Shown: positions 43,791 to 55,497, counted from the stretch's first letter. The stretch: 64,000 nucleotides of DNA from Hysterangium stoloniferum (GCA_015178975.1 WHVD01000045.1:434001-498000); one strand, 5' to 3'. Numbers and translations are program-made. Notes: a model not told the origin generated them from the letters alone.

Positions 43791-44780
43791 CCGCCATGAC
43801 TATCTCAGCAGAATGCAAAAGCGGGTAATTTGGACTCGCTTCCATCAGAACTGGTTGGACAGTTTCATGGGCACATGTACGACGGTGCTATAACGTAAAA
43901 TATTGTGAATGTACCGTACAATGGGCCCATAGAACGAACAAACCACATTCATCGCCATATTGCTTCTCAATCTTTTCAACCAAACCAGGCGCAGTGGTCA
44001 AAAATACCAATTGGGAACTCTAGCCAACTAAATGGGTCTGGGCAAGTAAGTAGAGCTTTATTTTGAGATACATTCGTCTGGGATTTCTTCTACGATCTTT
44101 TTTCGGATTTTAATCAATTGCTATGCAATTCCACTCAGAACCTTGATCATGCATATTTCAACATCCTCATGAAAGCTAGCAAATATCATCTCTTGCAAGC
44201 CTGAAATATGGCATTTAACACTATGTGTACCAAGGTTTATGTCCTGGAATGTCAACTGGATACACAAAGGAGAAATTTTGATATTGCCTGAGACTCATAT
44301 ATACACTCATATTTCATTTTTTATGCAAAGGTCTGGTTGTCACATTAAACCCTATGCTACAAAGTCAAAGTGTTGCTTCCACACAGGGTAAAATATTTGG
44401 GAAGTTCGCCAATCCTCTTATTGCGAGCCCCACGCCTTGCCAGCATCGAGGTGCAGTTTTGCGAAATATATGGATTAGATATTCAGAAAAGTTACATATG
44501 CGCCCCTGGTATTTAAAGGATAATATGTATATATGTATCAGTGATTTGCGAGTTTCGGCACAATTTCTGCAGGAACTCTTTTCGATTAAATTGTAGTTCA
44601 AGCTGAGGTGAGATGGAGGGTCTGCGAGCTTGCTAGGCCTAAGAACGATTAATAATTCTCGGATGCCTTTATCCCCCATAGAGGCAAGGACGGTGCAGAC
44701 CATTTAGTACTACTGGGGACGTGGAGAAAAGCAGTTAGTCAGGTCCACCGGATAGAAAGTAAGACATAAGTATTTCAACA
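43791..44780 (+). pseudogene. Rearranged backbone: A fragment, module F, unassigned segment
   Basis: 43,790-43,960 matches the intron 4 and exon 5 start region of A on minus. 43,970-44,410 is module F on plus (CKPEIWHLTLCVPRFMSWN, with stops). 44,430-44,780 is unlike other parts of the window (GTACTACTGGGGACGTGG) and has no useful frame. Confidence 0.35.
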
Positions 44781-45240
44781 ACAATATATGCAACAAATTA
44801 CCTGAATGTCGGTGGGGCAAGGGTGATTGGAAGCTTCAGGCATTTGCGACGGTGCAGTATCCAGGTTGGGTTGGTCAAAATCGGAAATTAAGTGAAATTA
44901 TCATATGTATGTAGTCCCCCCCTCCCTGCGCCGATGTCATTGACCTCACCAGTGACGAGCCTTCTGGTCCATCCAATCCCAGTTCTTCATCATTGTTACC
45001 TCCATCTATAGATGGACATTACCAGCTTTCCATTACAACTGGCCACTCCATTGTTCCACGAAAGATATATTCCCAAGGACATTTCTCAAGAACGGTAGCT
45101 ACTCTCTCTATCGAGACATTTTGATTAACTGTATTTCTCATTACTGCCTTAAAGGAAAAATCACCTAGTCCTGTCAGTACTTGCCTAATGAGGTCACTCG
45201 AGGACCTGACTGTCGTTGTGGGTATCTATTAGTTGATAGA
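44781..45240 (+). pseudogene. Module E with DVIDLTSDEPS motif
   Basis: Plus-strand copy: GDWKLQAFATVQYPGWVG, then after a probable small intron VIDLTSDEPSGPSNPSSSS and LPPSIDGHYQ. VIDLTSDE is a textbook SUMO-interaction sequence (hydrophobic V-I-D-L followed by T/S and acids). The following IYSQGHFSRTVATLSIET frame continues to 45,125. Joined to module D downstream in the same orientation, which supports one gene running toward copy A11. Confidence 0.5.
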
Positions 45241-46290
45241 TGATTCCACCTGAAATGACCACGACCTACGTTTCTCTGATCCAAGGTGAAAGCTTGCGAC
45301 ATGTGAAGAAGTGTCAGTGTCTTCATCACGGTGTTGTCCATTGGTTTGGCCCGGCTTCCTGTTCTCCCAAACAAATGACGAGAATAACGGCGAGACCGCC
45401 TTCTTTGAGACGTGCTACTGGTATTCTATTGAAATTGTTCTCGCTAAATATGCCATGTGATTTCAGCGACGGGTGGCCCTCGGAATATATTCAACACCAG
45501 TCTAGGGAACCTCGCAGCGATCATTACAAGTGACGATCTTCGCTTTTACATTTTGTCAAATTATGTAGTTTCATACAACTCTCAAGTACGTGTTCTGTTT
45601 GAAATGATTGTCATTTATAAATGGAATGTCAGTCTGACCACGAGTGGTGCCCCCAACTGTATTCAGTGCATGTATGGGATCAATGCGTGCAACATGCAGA
45701 GGTCGCGGCAATGATGAAAGGTGACTGTATGCGCTCTTATATTTGATCGACCTATGGCAGCTGTATTGTCAAGTTTTCAATGGAAGAGAATTAGTTTAAG
45801 GAATTCGCGCAACAGATTGACTCGCTTGGTGTGAAGGCTCTCGGTTTTAAGATCGTGGATCTTGTTGATTGAACACTGGTCTAAAGGTATGATCAGCCTG
45901 AACAAAACATGGATCGAAATGGCGATGGGGAAGATCTTTTCAGAAATTCAATGAGATCTTATTTACAACAAGTATCGATCATGATTCAGATGTTAGTCTG
46001 GCCAAGGCTAGTGCCCCAAAATGTATTCAACGCGTGTACAGTATGAGTACAAACTGCAGAGTTCGCGGCGATGGTAAGAAGTGACTATATGCGCTCTTAC
46101 ATGGGCTCAAACTATATAGCTTAATACATTTTTGCAAATCTGGTTGCAAACTGAATTAATTAAAGGGGGGCGGGATGGTGGTCCTGCTGGTTTGGTTGAG
46201 ATGTATCGACATTATGATTGGGGAATGTGTCCAATGGGTCATGCAAGACCTTTGTCAGAGTAACCATGTTCCTCCAAGAGTGATATAGTG
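45241..46290 (+). pseudogene. Module D (plus), most complete
   Basis: Contains, in order, PRNIFNTSLGNLAAIITSDDL, a second copy of a similar box (NCIQCMYGINACNMQ), FAQQIDSLGVKALGFKIVDL, a third box (APKCIQRVY...) with a GTAAGA donor and TATATAG acceptor (about 46,075-46,120), and QIWLQTELIK. The three related boxes suggest internal repeats in the protein. Stops and frame changes remain, so this copy is probably not functional. Confidence 0.45.
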
Positions 46291-46292
46291 GT

Positions 46293-48135
46293 CTAATTAG
46301 GCTCCACCGACACACGAGTGGCAGGTGTGGCGACCACACAAAGGAAGGAACGTGTGATCAAATCTAAACGCTGCAGTGCGTAACTGATGGAGTGGTCATT
46401 GCTCGAGCTGCGCATGATGTCACAATGCGGAAGAAGAGAAACGAGCGTGGCGATGGCATCCAGGCTGCGTATTGTGGTACATGCAGATTCGGGCTCGGAA
46501 GATCCAGCTATCAGCTTCCGAGCCAACTCGATTATTCCTTTGCCAGACCACAGGAGAGGCCGGTCTGGAATCGGGTGCGTCAGAATCAGACTGGTAGGAA
46601 AGGTTCATAGGCGGATGTAAGACGGTGCAGGTAGGGAAAATATGGTGAACGTACCGGACGATGGGCCCAATGAGCGAAGAAACGACATTCAGTTTGTTGA
46701 TATGATCGGTGAGAAGCGTGCTGTCGTTGAAGAAGGTGTGCAAGGAGTCAATACTCCAATACAGTAAACGCGATTCCTCTGAATGAATATGATGTGTCAA
46801 TGACGCTATATGCACGTTTATGTCGTCCAATATAACCCTCAATGCCGCTGCAGCAAAATCTCGAAACGATGCATCTTGGTGGATGCAACACACGAGAAGC
46901 CATATAGGATCTACAGATGGGAAAAGTAGTCGCTTGTGACTTTGTCTGTTATGCTTTTGGTGGGAAAGATGAAGTGATGTGAGGTTGCGACGCACTGTTG
47001 TAACCAGAATTCAATGTAACCTCTGATCGCCGTGAGCTCCTCTACAAATAGTTGACGCACGTGGGAAATCGCTTCCACGATACCCGCAAGGCCCCAAATG
47101 GGTGAGAGATCACGATAACCGGCGATTTGTATAACAAATGTTGATGCAACCTCATCCAAGGTGGTGTGCAGCGGTGACTTGACTAAAACATTGTAAAGTG
47201 ATGACGTAATCACAGTTGACGCGTCTCTAGCTGGGAAATAGACACCGGGGCAGAAATAGAAGGCCGAAGCCAAACATAGCATGAGCCCTTTGGTACTCCG
47301 CTGCATGTGAGGTGAAAATTCCGGGACACTCCATAAAACTCTCATCGCTGTTCCCCGAATTTGAGGCGGGTATGTAGGTCTACGACTCAGACATGAGTGT
47401 GTTCAATGATCGACGCTGAGGTATTCCTTACCTCGCTAAATCAATAATGTCTTGAATTAGTATTCCCAATCTTGGCAGGGTGAGACGCTTGTGTAGAATC
47501 TTGCTAAAGACACCGTTGTCTTGAGACAATTGACTCATTATTTGCCCGTATATTGTCAGCTTTGCCATTAGCGTAGCTTTCCTTGCACTGTGGAGGACTT
47601 TCATCCCAACCCTTTCCAAACCGACTCCACAGTAATACCCGGGGCTAATTCCAATACTTGAAGATGTCACAAGACTCCGTGAGATCATTCCCCAGTCATC
47701 GGCATGACAATGATACGGGCTGAGGTTGGATGTCGTATTGGTGGATATCTGAACAACAGTGGGTGGGTCATGGTAGGTCGTTTCCCCTTGACACTGAAAT
47801 ATGCTGCATATGACACAGATCACCTAGAAATAGCATTTTACTTTACTCACCAACTCGCCAACCCAGACGTCTATATGGCTTGCAGATAGTGCTATGTGCT
47901 GCTCGTCATCAGGGGTGCGATAACATAAATCATGGCCGGGTTCGTTACAAACCCATCGTTCTCGGAGCTTCTCCCTGAATATCTCTCTCATCCCCGTCTT
48001 AATGATCTGCTCCCGTTGCTCTGAACTCAATACACCTGGGGAAACCAAGGGGGGTAGCTCCTCAACGCCTTCAAGGTGGGTCTGAACCGTTGCCTCATCG
48101 TGATTCCCCAGAGCTGTCTCGTCGAAAGCAGACAT
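46293..48135 (-). CDS. Family A gene copy A11: intact five-exon gene, 539 residues, function unknown
   Basis: Exons on minus: 48,135-47,851; 47,793-47,432; 47,379-46,996; 46,945-46,655; 46,590-46,293 (285+362+384+291+298 = 1,620 nt, 540 codons with TAG). Introns: 57 nt (GTGAGT...TTTCAG), 52 nt (GTAAGG...CGTAG), 50 nt (GTGCGT...ATAACAG), 64 nt (GTACGT...CTACCAG). Every phase fits and no exon has a stop; intron 1 contains one if retained. Residues 61-73 hold RWVCNEPGHDLCY, a small Cys/His motif. The rest is rich in helices (VKSPLHTTLDEVASTF, LRVILDDINVHIASL, LTDHINKLNVVSSLIGPIV), giving an alpha-solenoid-like look. No signal peptide or membrane segment. Start chosen at MSAF, 45 bases after the TATA-like box. 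I do not recognise the family. Confidence 0.82.
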
Positions 48136-48420
48136 TTGTGCGTAGCAGTCGTACTTACACTAGAAGGGGTGCCGGGTTTTTATGGCGCAGCCAGTCGGAG
48201 TGTTCTATTGACTTGTGGCTTTGTTACACAGCATTCACAGCATGTCATCCCTGCCTTCGGAAGCGAAATCCCCTCACCTTCTTTGAACTATCTAGGAACC
48301 AGTGGAATTGGTTACCTTGCTACTTTCTTACGCCTTCCGCTGAAGGTTCACACAGCATCTAATAATAGTTTTGGCAATTCTCACCTCATAATATAGTATT
48401 TATGGCGTTATTGAGCGTCA
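48136..48420. promoter_or_regulatory. Shared upstream region of A11 (minus) and module C (plus)
   Basis: About 285 bases. For A11, a TATA-like CCATAAAAACCC stands about 45 bases before the ATG (48,172-48,184). The region is kept in copies A4, A10 and A12 with few changes. Module C starts at its other end, so it may be a two-way promoter. Confidence 0.55.
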
Positions 48421-48960
48421 GAGTTGAAAGCAAAACAGCTTTTCTGATATTCGAGAAGTGACATTGCCAGAAATAATACAAAATGCGGTCCAGAGCTATG
48501 CTCACCTGCTGCGGCTTTCAAGTTGGCATAGCGTCAACCTCGAACTTTTTCTGGAAGGACTGCGTGCTGCCTGTTTAATTTTATCAACCTTTCAATGAGG
48601 AGAAACCCAGGGCAAGTGATAGTCTAGTCGGGTTAATGGTAAGCAACGTGATTTCTTCCTTCACCCTTGCCATATCAATCGGCTTGAGTTTTGTGCAACG
48701 TCTGAGCAAGACGAAGAGAGACGTGACACCAAATTTCTCAATGTAGATTTTATTAAGGTACGTAAGGGTCTGGCCTGGAAATATTTTGATTTTGGCATGA
48801 CAAATTGTACATATAATCGCGCATCACGTCATATTTACATACAGCAAGCTGTATTTTTACCTGGATGGCCGAATGGAATTGATTCTTTGCTCAGGGCATC
48901 ATATATAGGCCCCCGAGGATTGAACACACGTAGGCCCTTAATTGCAACACATCTACCAGC
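48421..48960 (+). pseudogene. Module C, best copy
   Basis: Plus-strand frame reading SFSDIREVTLPEIIQNAV then QSYAHLLRLSSWHSVNLELF, LEGLRAACLILSTFQ, then TGA; a strong donor GTAAGC follows at 48,639 and the next exon-like piece (FCATSEQDEERRDTKFLN) begins near 48,690. The sequence is helical and leucine-rich like family A. The TGA after STFQ (48,595) and further stops suggest decay. Head-to-head with A11. Confidence 0.5.
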
Positions 48961-49250
48961 TGAATGTGGTGTCTTCGTCCATCGTAAGGTAGTTCACATT
49001 ATTTTACCTTGTAGCACCATCTTACATCCACCTATGAAACTGTCGTACAGGTCTGATTCTGATGGAAGCGAGTCCAAATTACCCTCTCTTGCATTCTGCC
49101 GAGATAATAATGGTGGTTACTCCGGCGCTGATAGCTGAATCTTCCGAGCCACAATCTGGGTGTACTATAGTGCGCAGCCTCGATACCATCGCCATGCCCA
49201 GTCCATCGGAGTTCGTACGAACAAATTGTGCCTATAACTCATAATCAGTC
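48961..49250 (+). pseudogene. A-prime fragment
   Basis: Family A exon 4 end, intron 4 and exon 5 start in the subtype with SDSDGSES and CRDNNGGYSGADS, in the same orientation as module C. Ends near GTCCATCGGAGTTCG. Constant part of the amplified unit. Confidence 0.5.
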
Positions 49251-49840
49251 ATAATTAAGTATAACTAGTCATATTATTGTCTATCCCACTGAGTGAACTG
49301 TTCGCACCATGCTCACACCTTTCATCAATCGCTGTGGCCATTCAATTCGATGATGGCAAGGTAGATTAAGAATTGTGAAGCACTGTGAGTTCTTGCCAAT
49401 GTTGAAATTGACATCTGGCGGTGTCTCCTTGGCTAGCACCATTCCGGCGACCAACTCACCAACAGTGGGTTGGATGAAACGGTCTGGAAGCCTCATAGTT
49501 ATCTTCTATACGTTATATTCCGGAAAGCGGAGACGTAATTCGAATCGTCGACGCACCAACACACCAGTGAAAGGTGTGGCGACTACGCATAGGAAGGAAC
49601 AGGTGGCGACAACTAACGTGCAAGAGGCCCACGGATCTAGTCGATGCACTCTTTAATATTAGATTGAACCAAGTGGCTGTTTCGCGACTACTCGAAATGA
49701 AATCAGTCGAGCGTGACATTTGGCGGAATGTACCCCAGTTAGCAGAAATGCAAGGAGTAAAGAAAATGTCGGGATAGTGAGTAAAATAAATTCGTGGTGT
49801 GTGGCATGACGCTAACAACTGAAACATTGAAAGACAATAA
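49251..49840 (+). pseudogene. Module B, best copy
   Basis: Plus strand: MKHCEFLPMLKLTSGG..., MKRSGSLIVIFYTLYSGKRR, then an intron-like stretch with ACAACTAACGTGCAAG and the frame RPTDLVDALFNIRLNQVAV, LLEMKSVERDIWRNVPQL, EMQGVKKMSG-stop (49,775). The last piece is charged and helical. The equivalent in the 53.8-54.4 kb copy keeps most of these residues. Confidence 0.45.
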
Positions 49841-50175
49841 ATTTAATCAACTGCAATTTAATTCCACTCAGAACCTTGAACACACCAAAAACGATCTCTG
49901 CAAGCCCGAAATCTGCCATTTAGCACTATGTGTACCAAGGTTTAAGACCTGGAATGCCAACTGGACACACAAAGCAGAAATTTTGAGACTGTCTGAAATG
50001 CATATATAAACTCATTTCATTTTTTATGCAGAGATCTGGTTGTCACATTAAAACCTATGCTACAAAGTCAGCCAAGTGTTGCTTCCACACAAGCTCATAC
50101 ATCTAGGAACCTCGCCGATCCGCTATAACCTGCAAAATAAAGTCAAGCAGAGTTTCTTATTTCAAGTTCTGGACG
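49841..50175 (+). pseudogene. Module F (plus)
   Basis: HLALCVPRFKTWNANWTHKA and the LDAKRLAE-like end at 50,150. Frame broken. Joined directly to module D at 50,190; module E is missing from this unit. Confidence 0.4.
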
Positions 50176-50785
50176 CGAAGCGATTCGCAGAACTTCATAA
50201 TTGTCATTTATAAATGGGATGTCAGTCTAACCATGGGTGGTGCCCACAACTGTATTCAATGTATGTATGGGATCAATGCATGCAACATTGCAGAGCTCGC
50301 GACAATGATGAGAAGTGACTGTATGCGCTCTGATATTTGATCGACTTATGGCAGTTGTACTGCCAAGTTTTTAATGGAAGAGCATTAGTTCAAAGAATTC
50401 GCGCAACAGATTGACTCGCTTGGTGTGAAGGCTCTAGGTTTTGAGATCGTGGATCTTGTTGATTGAACACTGGCTGGAAGGTATGATCAGCCTGAACCAG
50501 ACATGGATCAAAATGGCGACGGGTGAGCCATTTTTCAGACCACCATTGATATTTTATTTGAAACGAGTGTCGTTAATGATTGGGATGCTAGTCTGGCCAA
50601 GGCTAGTGCCCAAAAGGTCCTCAACGAATGCATGAGTACAAGCTGCAGAGTTCGCGGCGATGGCAAAAGTGACTATATGCGCTCTTAAATTGGCTCAAAC
50701 TAATATATCTTAATACATTTGTGCAAATATGGTTAGTGACCTTTGTCAGGGCAAGTATGTTCCTCCAACACTGATATATGGGGGT
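50176..50785 (+). pseudogene. Module D relic
   Basis: Shortened D module (the first and third boxes and the VQLM...QDLCQG part are largely deleted), tail-to-tail with copy A12. Confidence 0.4.
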
Positions 50786-52639
50786 CTAATTAGACTCTAC
50801 CGACACGCGAGGGGAAGGTGTGGCGACCATGCAAAGGAAGGAACGCGTGGCGAAATCTAAACGCTCAAGCCTGTAACTGATGGATGCGTTATTGGTCGAG
50901 CCGCGCATTACGTCACAATGTGGAAGAAGAGAAACGAGGATGGGGATGGTATCGAGGCTGTGCACTGTGGTACATGCAGGTTCGGGTGCGGAAGATCCAG
51001 CTATCAGCTTCATAGTCAACTCGATTATTATTTCGCTAGACTCCAGGAGATACCGATTAGGACTCGTGTGCATCAGAATCAGACTGGTGGAAAAGTTTGA
51101 TAGGCGGATGTAAGACGGTGCAGGTAGGTAAAATATTGTGACCGTACCGTACGATGGGCCCAATGAACGAAGAAACCACATTCAGCTCGTTGATGTGATC
51201 GGTGAGAAGCGTGCTGTCGCTGAAGAAAGTTTGCAAGGAGCGTATACTCTCCCACAATGAATATGGTGTCTCCAAATCAAGACGAAGTGTCAATGACGCT
51301 GTGTGCACGTTTATGTCGTCCAATATAACCCTCAATGCCGCTACAGCAAAATCTCGAAACCATGTATCTTGATGGATGCAACACAAGAGAAGCCGTATAG
51401 ATAGGAGAATTAGTAGCCGGTGACGTTGTCTGTTATGCTTTGGGTGGGAAAGATGAAATGATGCAAGGTCGTGACGCACGGTTGTAACCAGAATTCAAAG
51501 TAACCTCTGATCGCCGTGAGCTCCTCTACAGATAGTTGACGAACGCGGCAGATCGTTTCCACGATATACCAAAGGCCGAAAATTCTTGAGAGATCAAGAT
51601 GACCGGCGATTTGTATGATAAATGTTGATGCAACCTCACCACAGTTGGTGTGCAGCGGTGACTTGACTAAAACGTTGTAAAGTAATGACGTAATCGCAGT
51701 TGACGCATTTCTAGCTGGCGAATGGACACCGGGGCAGAAATAGAAGGCCGAAGGCAAACATAGAATAAGTTGGGAAGTATAGCCTTTGCTACTCTGCTGC
51801 ATGCGAAATGAAGACACATAGTAATCACTCAAAATCCTGCTCGCTCTGCTCCGAATTTGAGGCGGGTATGTAGGTCTACGATTCAGACGTAAGTATTTCG
51901 AGTGTATCCAATGATTGACACTGAGGTATCCCTACCTCATTAAATCAACACTCTCTTGAATTAGTGTTCCCAATCTTGGCAGGGTGAGACGCTTGTGTAG
52001 AATCTTGTTCAAGGCACGGTTGTCGCGAGACAATTGACTCATTATTTACCCGGATAATGTTAGCTTTGCCATCAGCAAAGCTTTCTTTGCACTGTGAAGG
52101 ATTTTCATTCCAACCCTTTCCAAACCGACTCCACAGTAATACCCGGGGCCAATTTCAATACTTGAAGATGTCACAAGACTCCGTGAGATCATTCCCCAGT
52201 CCTCGCCATGACTATGATACGCGCTGAGGTTGGATGTCGTATTGGTGGATATCTGAACAACAGTGGGTGGGTCATGGCAGGTCGCTTCTCCTTGACACTG
52301 AAATGTGCCGCATGTGACAACGATCGCATGGAAATGGCATTATACTTTACTCACCCACTCGTCAACCCAGACCTCAATATGGCTTGCAGATAGTGCTATG
52401 TGCTGCTCGTCATCAGGACCCCGATCACATAAATCATGGCCGGGTTCGTTACAAACCCATCGTTCTCGAAGTTTCTCCATGAATATCTCTGTCATCACCG
52501 TCTTAATGATCTGGTCCCGTTGCTCTGAACTCAATACACCAGGGGAAACTAAGGGTGGTAGCTCCTCAACGCCTTCAAGGCAGGTCTGAACCGTTGCTTC
52601 ATCGTGATTCCCCAGAGTTGTCTCGTTGAAAGCAGACAT
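50786..52639 (-). pseudogene. Family A gene copy A12: full length, one in-frame stop
   Basis: Exons on minus: 52,639-52,355; 52,297-51,936; 51,875-51,480; 51,429-51,148; 51,083-50,786 (285+362+396+282+298 = 1,623 nt). Introns 57, 60, 50 and 64 nt. All phases are kept. The only defect I see is TAA at 52,046-52,048 in exon 2, where copy A11 has CAA (Gln, in YGQIMSQLS). The intron 4 donor is GTACGG instead of GTACGT. Exon 3 has 12 bases more and exon 4 nine fewer than A11, both multiples of three, as expected for a gene that diverged under coding constraint before the stop arose. Confidence 0.8.
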
Positions 52640-52910
52640 TTGAGCGTAGCTGTCGTACTTACACTACAAGGGGTGCCGGGGTTTTATGACGTAGCCAGTC
52701 GGATTGCTCTATTGACTTGTGGCTTGGCTTACACAGCATTCACAGCATGTCATCTCTGCCTTCGGAAGCGAAATCCCCTCACCTTCTTTGAACTATCTAG
52801 GAACCAGTGGACTTGGTTACCTTGCTACTTTCTTACGCCTTCTGCTGAAGACTCACACAGCATCTAATAATAGTTTTGACAATTGTCATCACATGATGTA
52901 GTATTTAGGG
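52640..52910. promoter_or_regulatory. Upstream region of A12 and module C
   Basis: Same layout as 48,136-48,420; TATA-like TCATAAAACCCC (complement GGGGTTTTATGA, 52,679-52,690) about 45 bases before the A12 start. Confidence 0.5.
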
Positions 52911-53480
52911 CGTTATTGAGCGTCAGAGTTTAAAGCAAAATGGCGTTTCTGATATTCGCGAAGTGGCATTGCCATGAATAATACAAATGCAGTCCGGAGC
53001 TATGCTTACCCGCTGCGGCTTTCAAGTTGGCATAGTGTCAACCTGGAACTTTTTCTTGACAGAGTGCGCGCTGCCTGTTGAAGTTTATCAACCTTTCAAG
53101 GAGGATAAAACCAGGGCAAGTGATAGTCGAGTCGAGTTACTGGAAAGCAAGGTGATTTTTTCCTTCACCCTTGCCATATCAATTAGCTTAAATTTTGTGC
53201 AACGTCTGAGCAAGACAAAGAGTGACATACGACCAAAGTTCTCATTGTAAATTTTATTGAGGTATATGAGGGTCTGGCTTTGAAATATTGTGATTTTTGC
53301 GTGTCCATCAGAATTTGGATTGGCAAATTGTACATATAATCGCGTAGCACGTCATACTTACATACAGCAAGCTGTATTATTACCTGGATGGCCGAATGGA
53401 ATTGATTCTTTGCTCAGGGACTCATAGATAGCCTCCCAAGTATTGAGCACACGTAGACCCTTAATTGCAACACATCTACC
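52911..53480 (+). pseudogene. Module C
   Basis: Second copy in the tandem array. The frame MLTRCGFQVGIVSTWNFFL (52,987-53,250) is the +1 reading of the better copy at 48.5 kb, caused by a missing base; the GTAAGC donor is changed to GCAAGG. Degraded. Confidence 0.4.
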
Positions 53481-54420
53481 AGCTCAATGTTGTTCGCTCA
53501 TGGGTTCATTTTAAGGTACGTTCACATTGTTTTACCTGATAGCACCGTCTTACCTCCACCTATGGAACTGTCGTATAAGTCTGATTCTGATGGAAGCGAG
53601 TCCAAATTATCCGCTCTTGCATTCTGCCAAGATAATAATGGTTACTCTGGCGCTGATAGCTGGATCTTCCGAGTCAGAATCTGCGTCTACCATATTGCGC
53701 AGCCTCGATACCATCCCCATGCTCGCTTCTCTTCTTCCATATTGTGACATAATGCGCGGCTCGAGAAATGACCAATCCATCAGTAAGTCCATCAGAGTTC
53801 GTACGACCAAATTGTGCCTATAATTCATAATCAGTTATACTTGAGTACAACTAGTCTTATTATTAATATTGTCTATCCTGCTGAGTGGACTCTTTGCACC
53901 AAGCTCACACTTTTCATCAATTGCTGTCGCCATTCGATTCGACGATGGCAAGGTAGATTAAGGATCGTGAAGCACTGTTGAGTCTTTGTTAATGGTGAAA
54001 TTGACATCTGGCGGTGTCTCCTTGGCTAGCACCCCTCCGGCGACCAACCTCACCAACATTGTGTTTGATGAAACGGTCTGGACGCCTCATAGTTATCTTC
54101 CAGGCGTTATATTCCGGAAAGCAGAGATGTAATTCGAATCGTCGACGCACTAACACACCAGTGAAAGGTGTGATGACTACGCAAAGGAACAGGTGACGAC
54201 AACTAACGTGCAAGAGGCCCACGGATCTAGTCGGTGCCTTCTTTAATATTACATTGGATCAAGTTTCGCTACTACTCGAAATGAAATTAGTCGAACATGA
54301 TAATTGGTGGAATGAACCACAGTCAGCATAAATGCAAGGAGTAAAGGAAATGTCGGGATAGCGAGTAAAATAAATTCGTGGTGTGTAGTGTGACGCTAGC
54401 AACTGAAACATTGAAACGCA
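53481..54420 (+). pseudogene. A-prime fragment and module B
   Basis: 53,490-53,820 is the A-prime piece (SYKSDSDGSES). 53,820-54,420 is module B with a TAA inside the MKLVEHD...MQGVKEMSG end. No module F or E follows. Confidence 0.4.
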
Positions 54421-55497
54421 GTGAATGAGATTTCTCGTGGATTGCCTGCTCCATGCGGCGGGTCGTGGGTATTCTTCAACTCTTAGTTGATATGTGATTC
54501 TACCTGACATGACCACGAGCTACGTTTCTCTCATACAAGGTGAAAGCTCATGACAATGTAAAGAAATGTTGGTGTTTTGATCATGGTGTTTTCCGATGGC
54601 TTGGCCCGGCTTCCTGTTCTCCCACACAAATGACACGAGAATAACGGTGGGACCGCCATCTTTGAGACGTCCTAGTTATATTCCATTGAAATTGTCGTCG
54701 CTAGTATATGCGATGTGATTTCGGCGAGTGGGCCTCGGAATATATTCAACACCAGTGTAGAGAACCTCACAGCGATCATTACAAGTGACCACCCTCACTT
54801 TTGAATTGTGTCAAATTATGTAGCTTCATCCAACTCTCCAGGACACGCTCTTTTTTAAATGATTGTCATTTATAAATAGGATGCTAGTCTAGCCATGGGT
54901 GGTGCTGGCAAGTGTATTCAACTCAGGTATGGCATCAACGCGGAGAAGGTGTAGAGGTCGTGGCAATGGTAAAAGACGAGAATTAGTTTAAAAAATTCGC
55001 CCAACACATTGCCTCGCACGGTGTGAATGCCCTCGGTTGTAAGATGATGGATTTTGTCGATTGAACACTGGCCTGAAGGTATGATCAGCCTGAACGGGAC
55101 GTCTATCTAAATGGCGACGGGGGAGCCATTTTTCAGACCTCCGTTGATATTTTATTTAAAACGAATGTCGTTAATGATTTGGACGTCAGTCTGCTAAGGC
55201 TAGTGCCCCACAATGTATTCAACGCATGTACAGTATGAGTACAAACTGCCGAGTTTGCGGCGATGGTAAAAAGTGAGTATATGCGCTCTTACATTGGCCC
55301 AAACTATACATCTTAATACATTTTTTCAAATCTGGGTGCAAAGTGAATTGATTCACGGGGGACGGGATTGTACGCCTCCTGGTTGGGTTGAGATGTGTCG
55401 GCATAATTGAAGAGAACTGATTAGGAAGTGGATCCAATTGATGGTGCAAGACCTTTGTCAGGGCAACTATGCTCCTCCAACACTAATATATGGGGGT
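54421..55497 (+). pseudogene. Module D (plus)
   Basis: IVVASICDVISASGPRNIFN and SVENLTAIITSDHPHF in one frame (54,690-54,805) is the best copy of the first D box. Later parts equal 45,800-46,290. RHN-stop again replaces RHYRRE. Convergent with A13. Confidence 0.45.
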
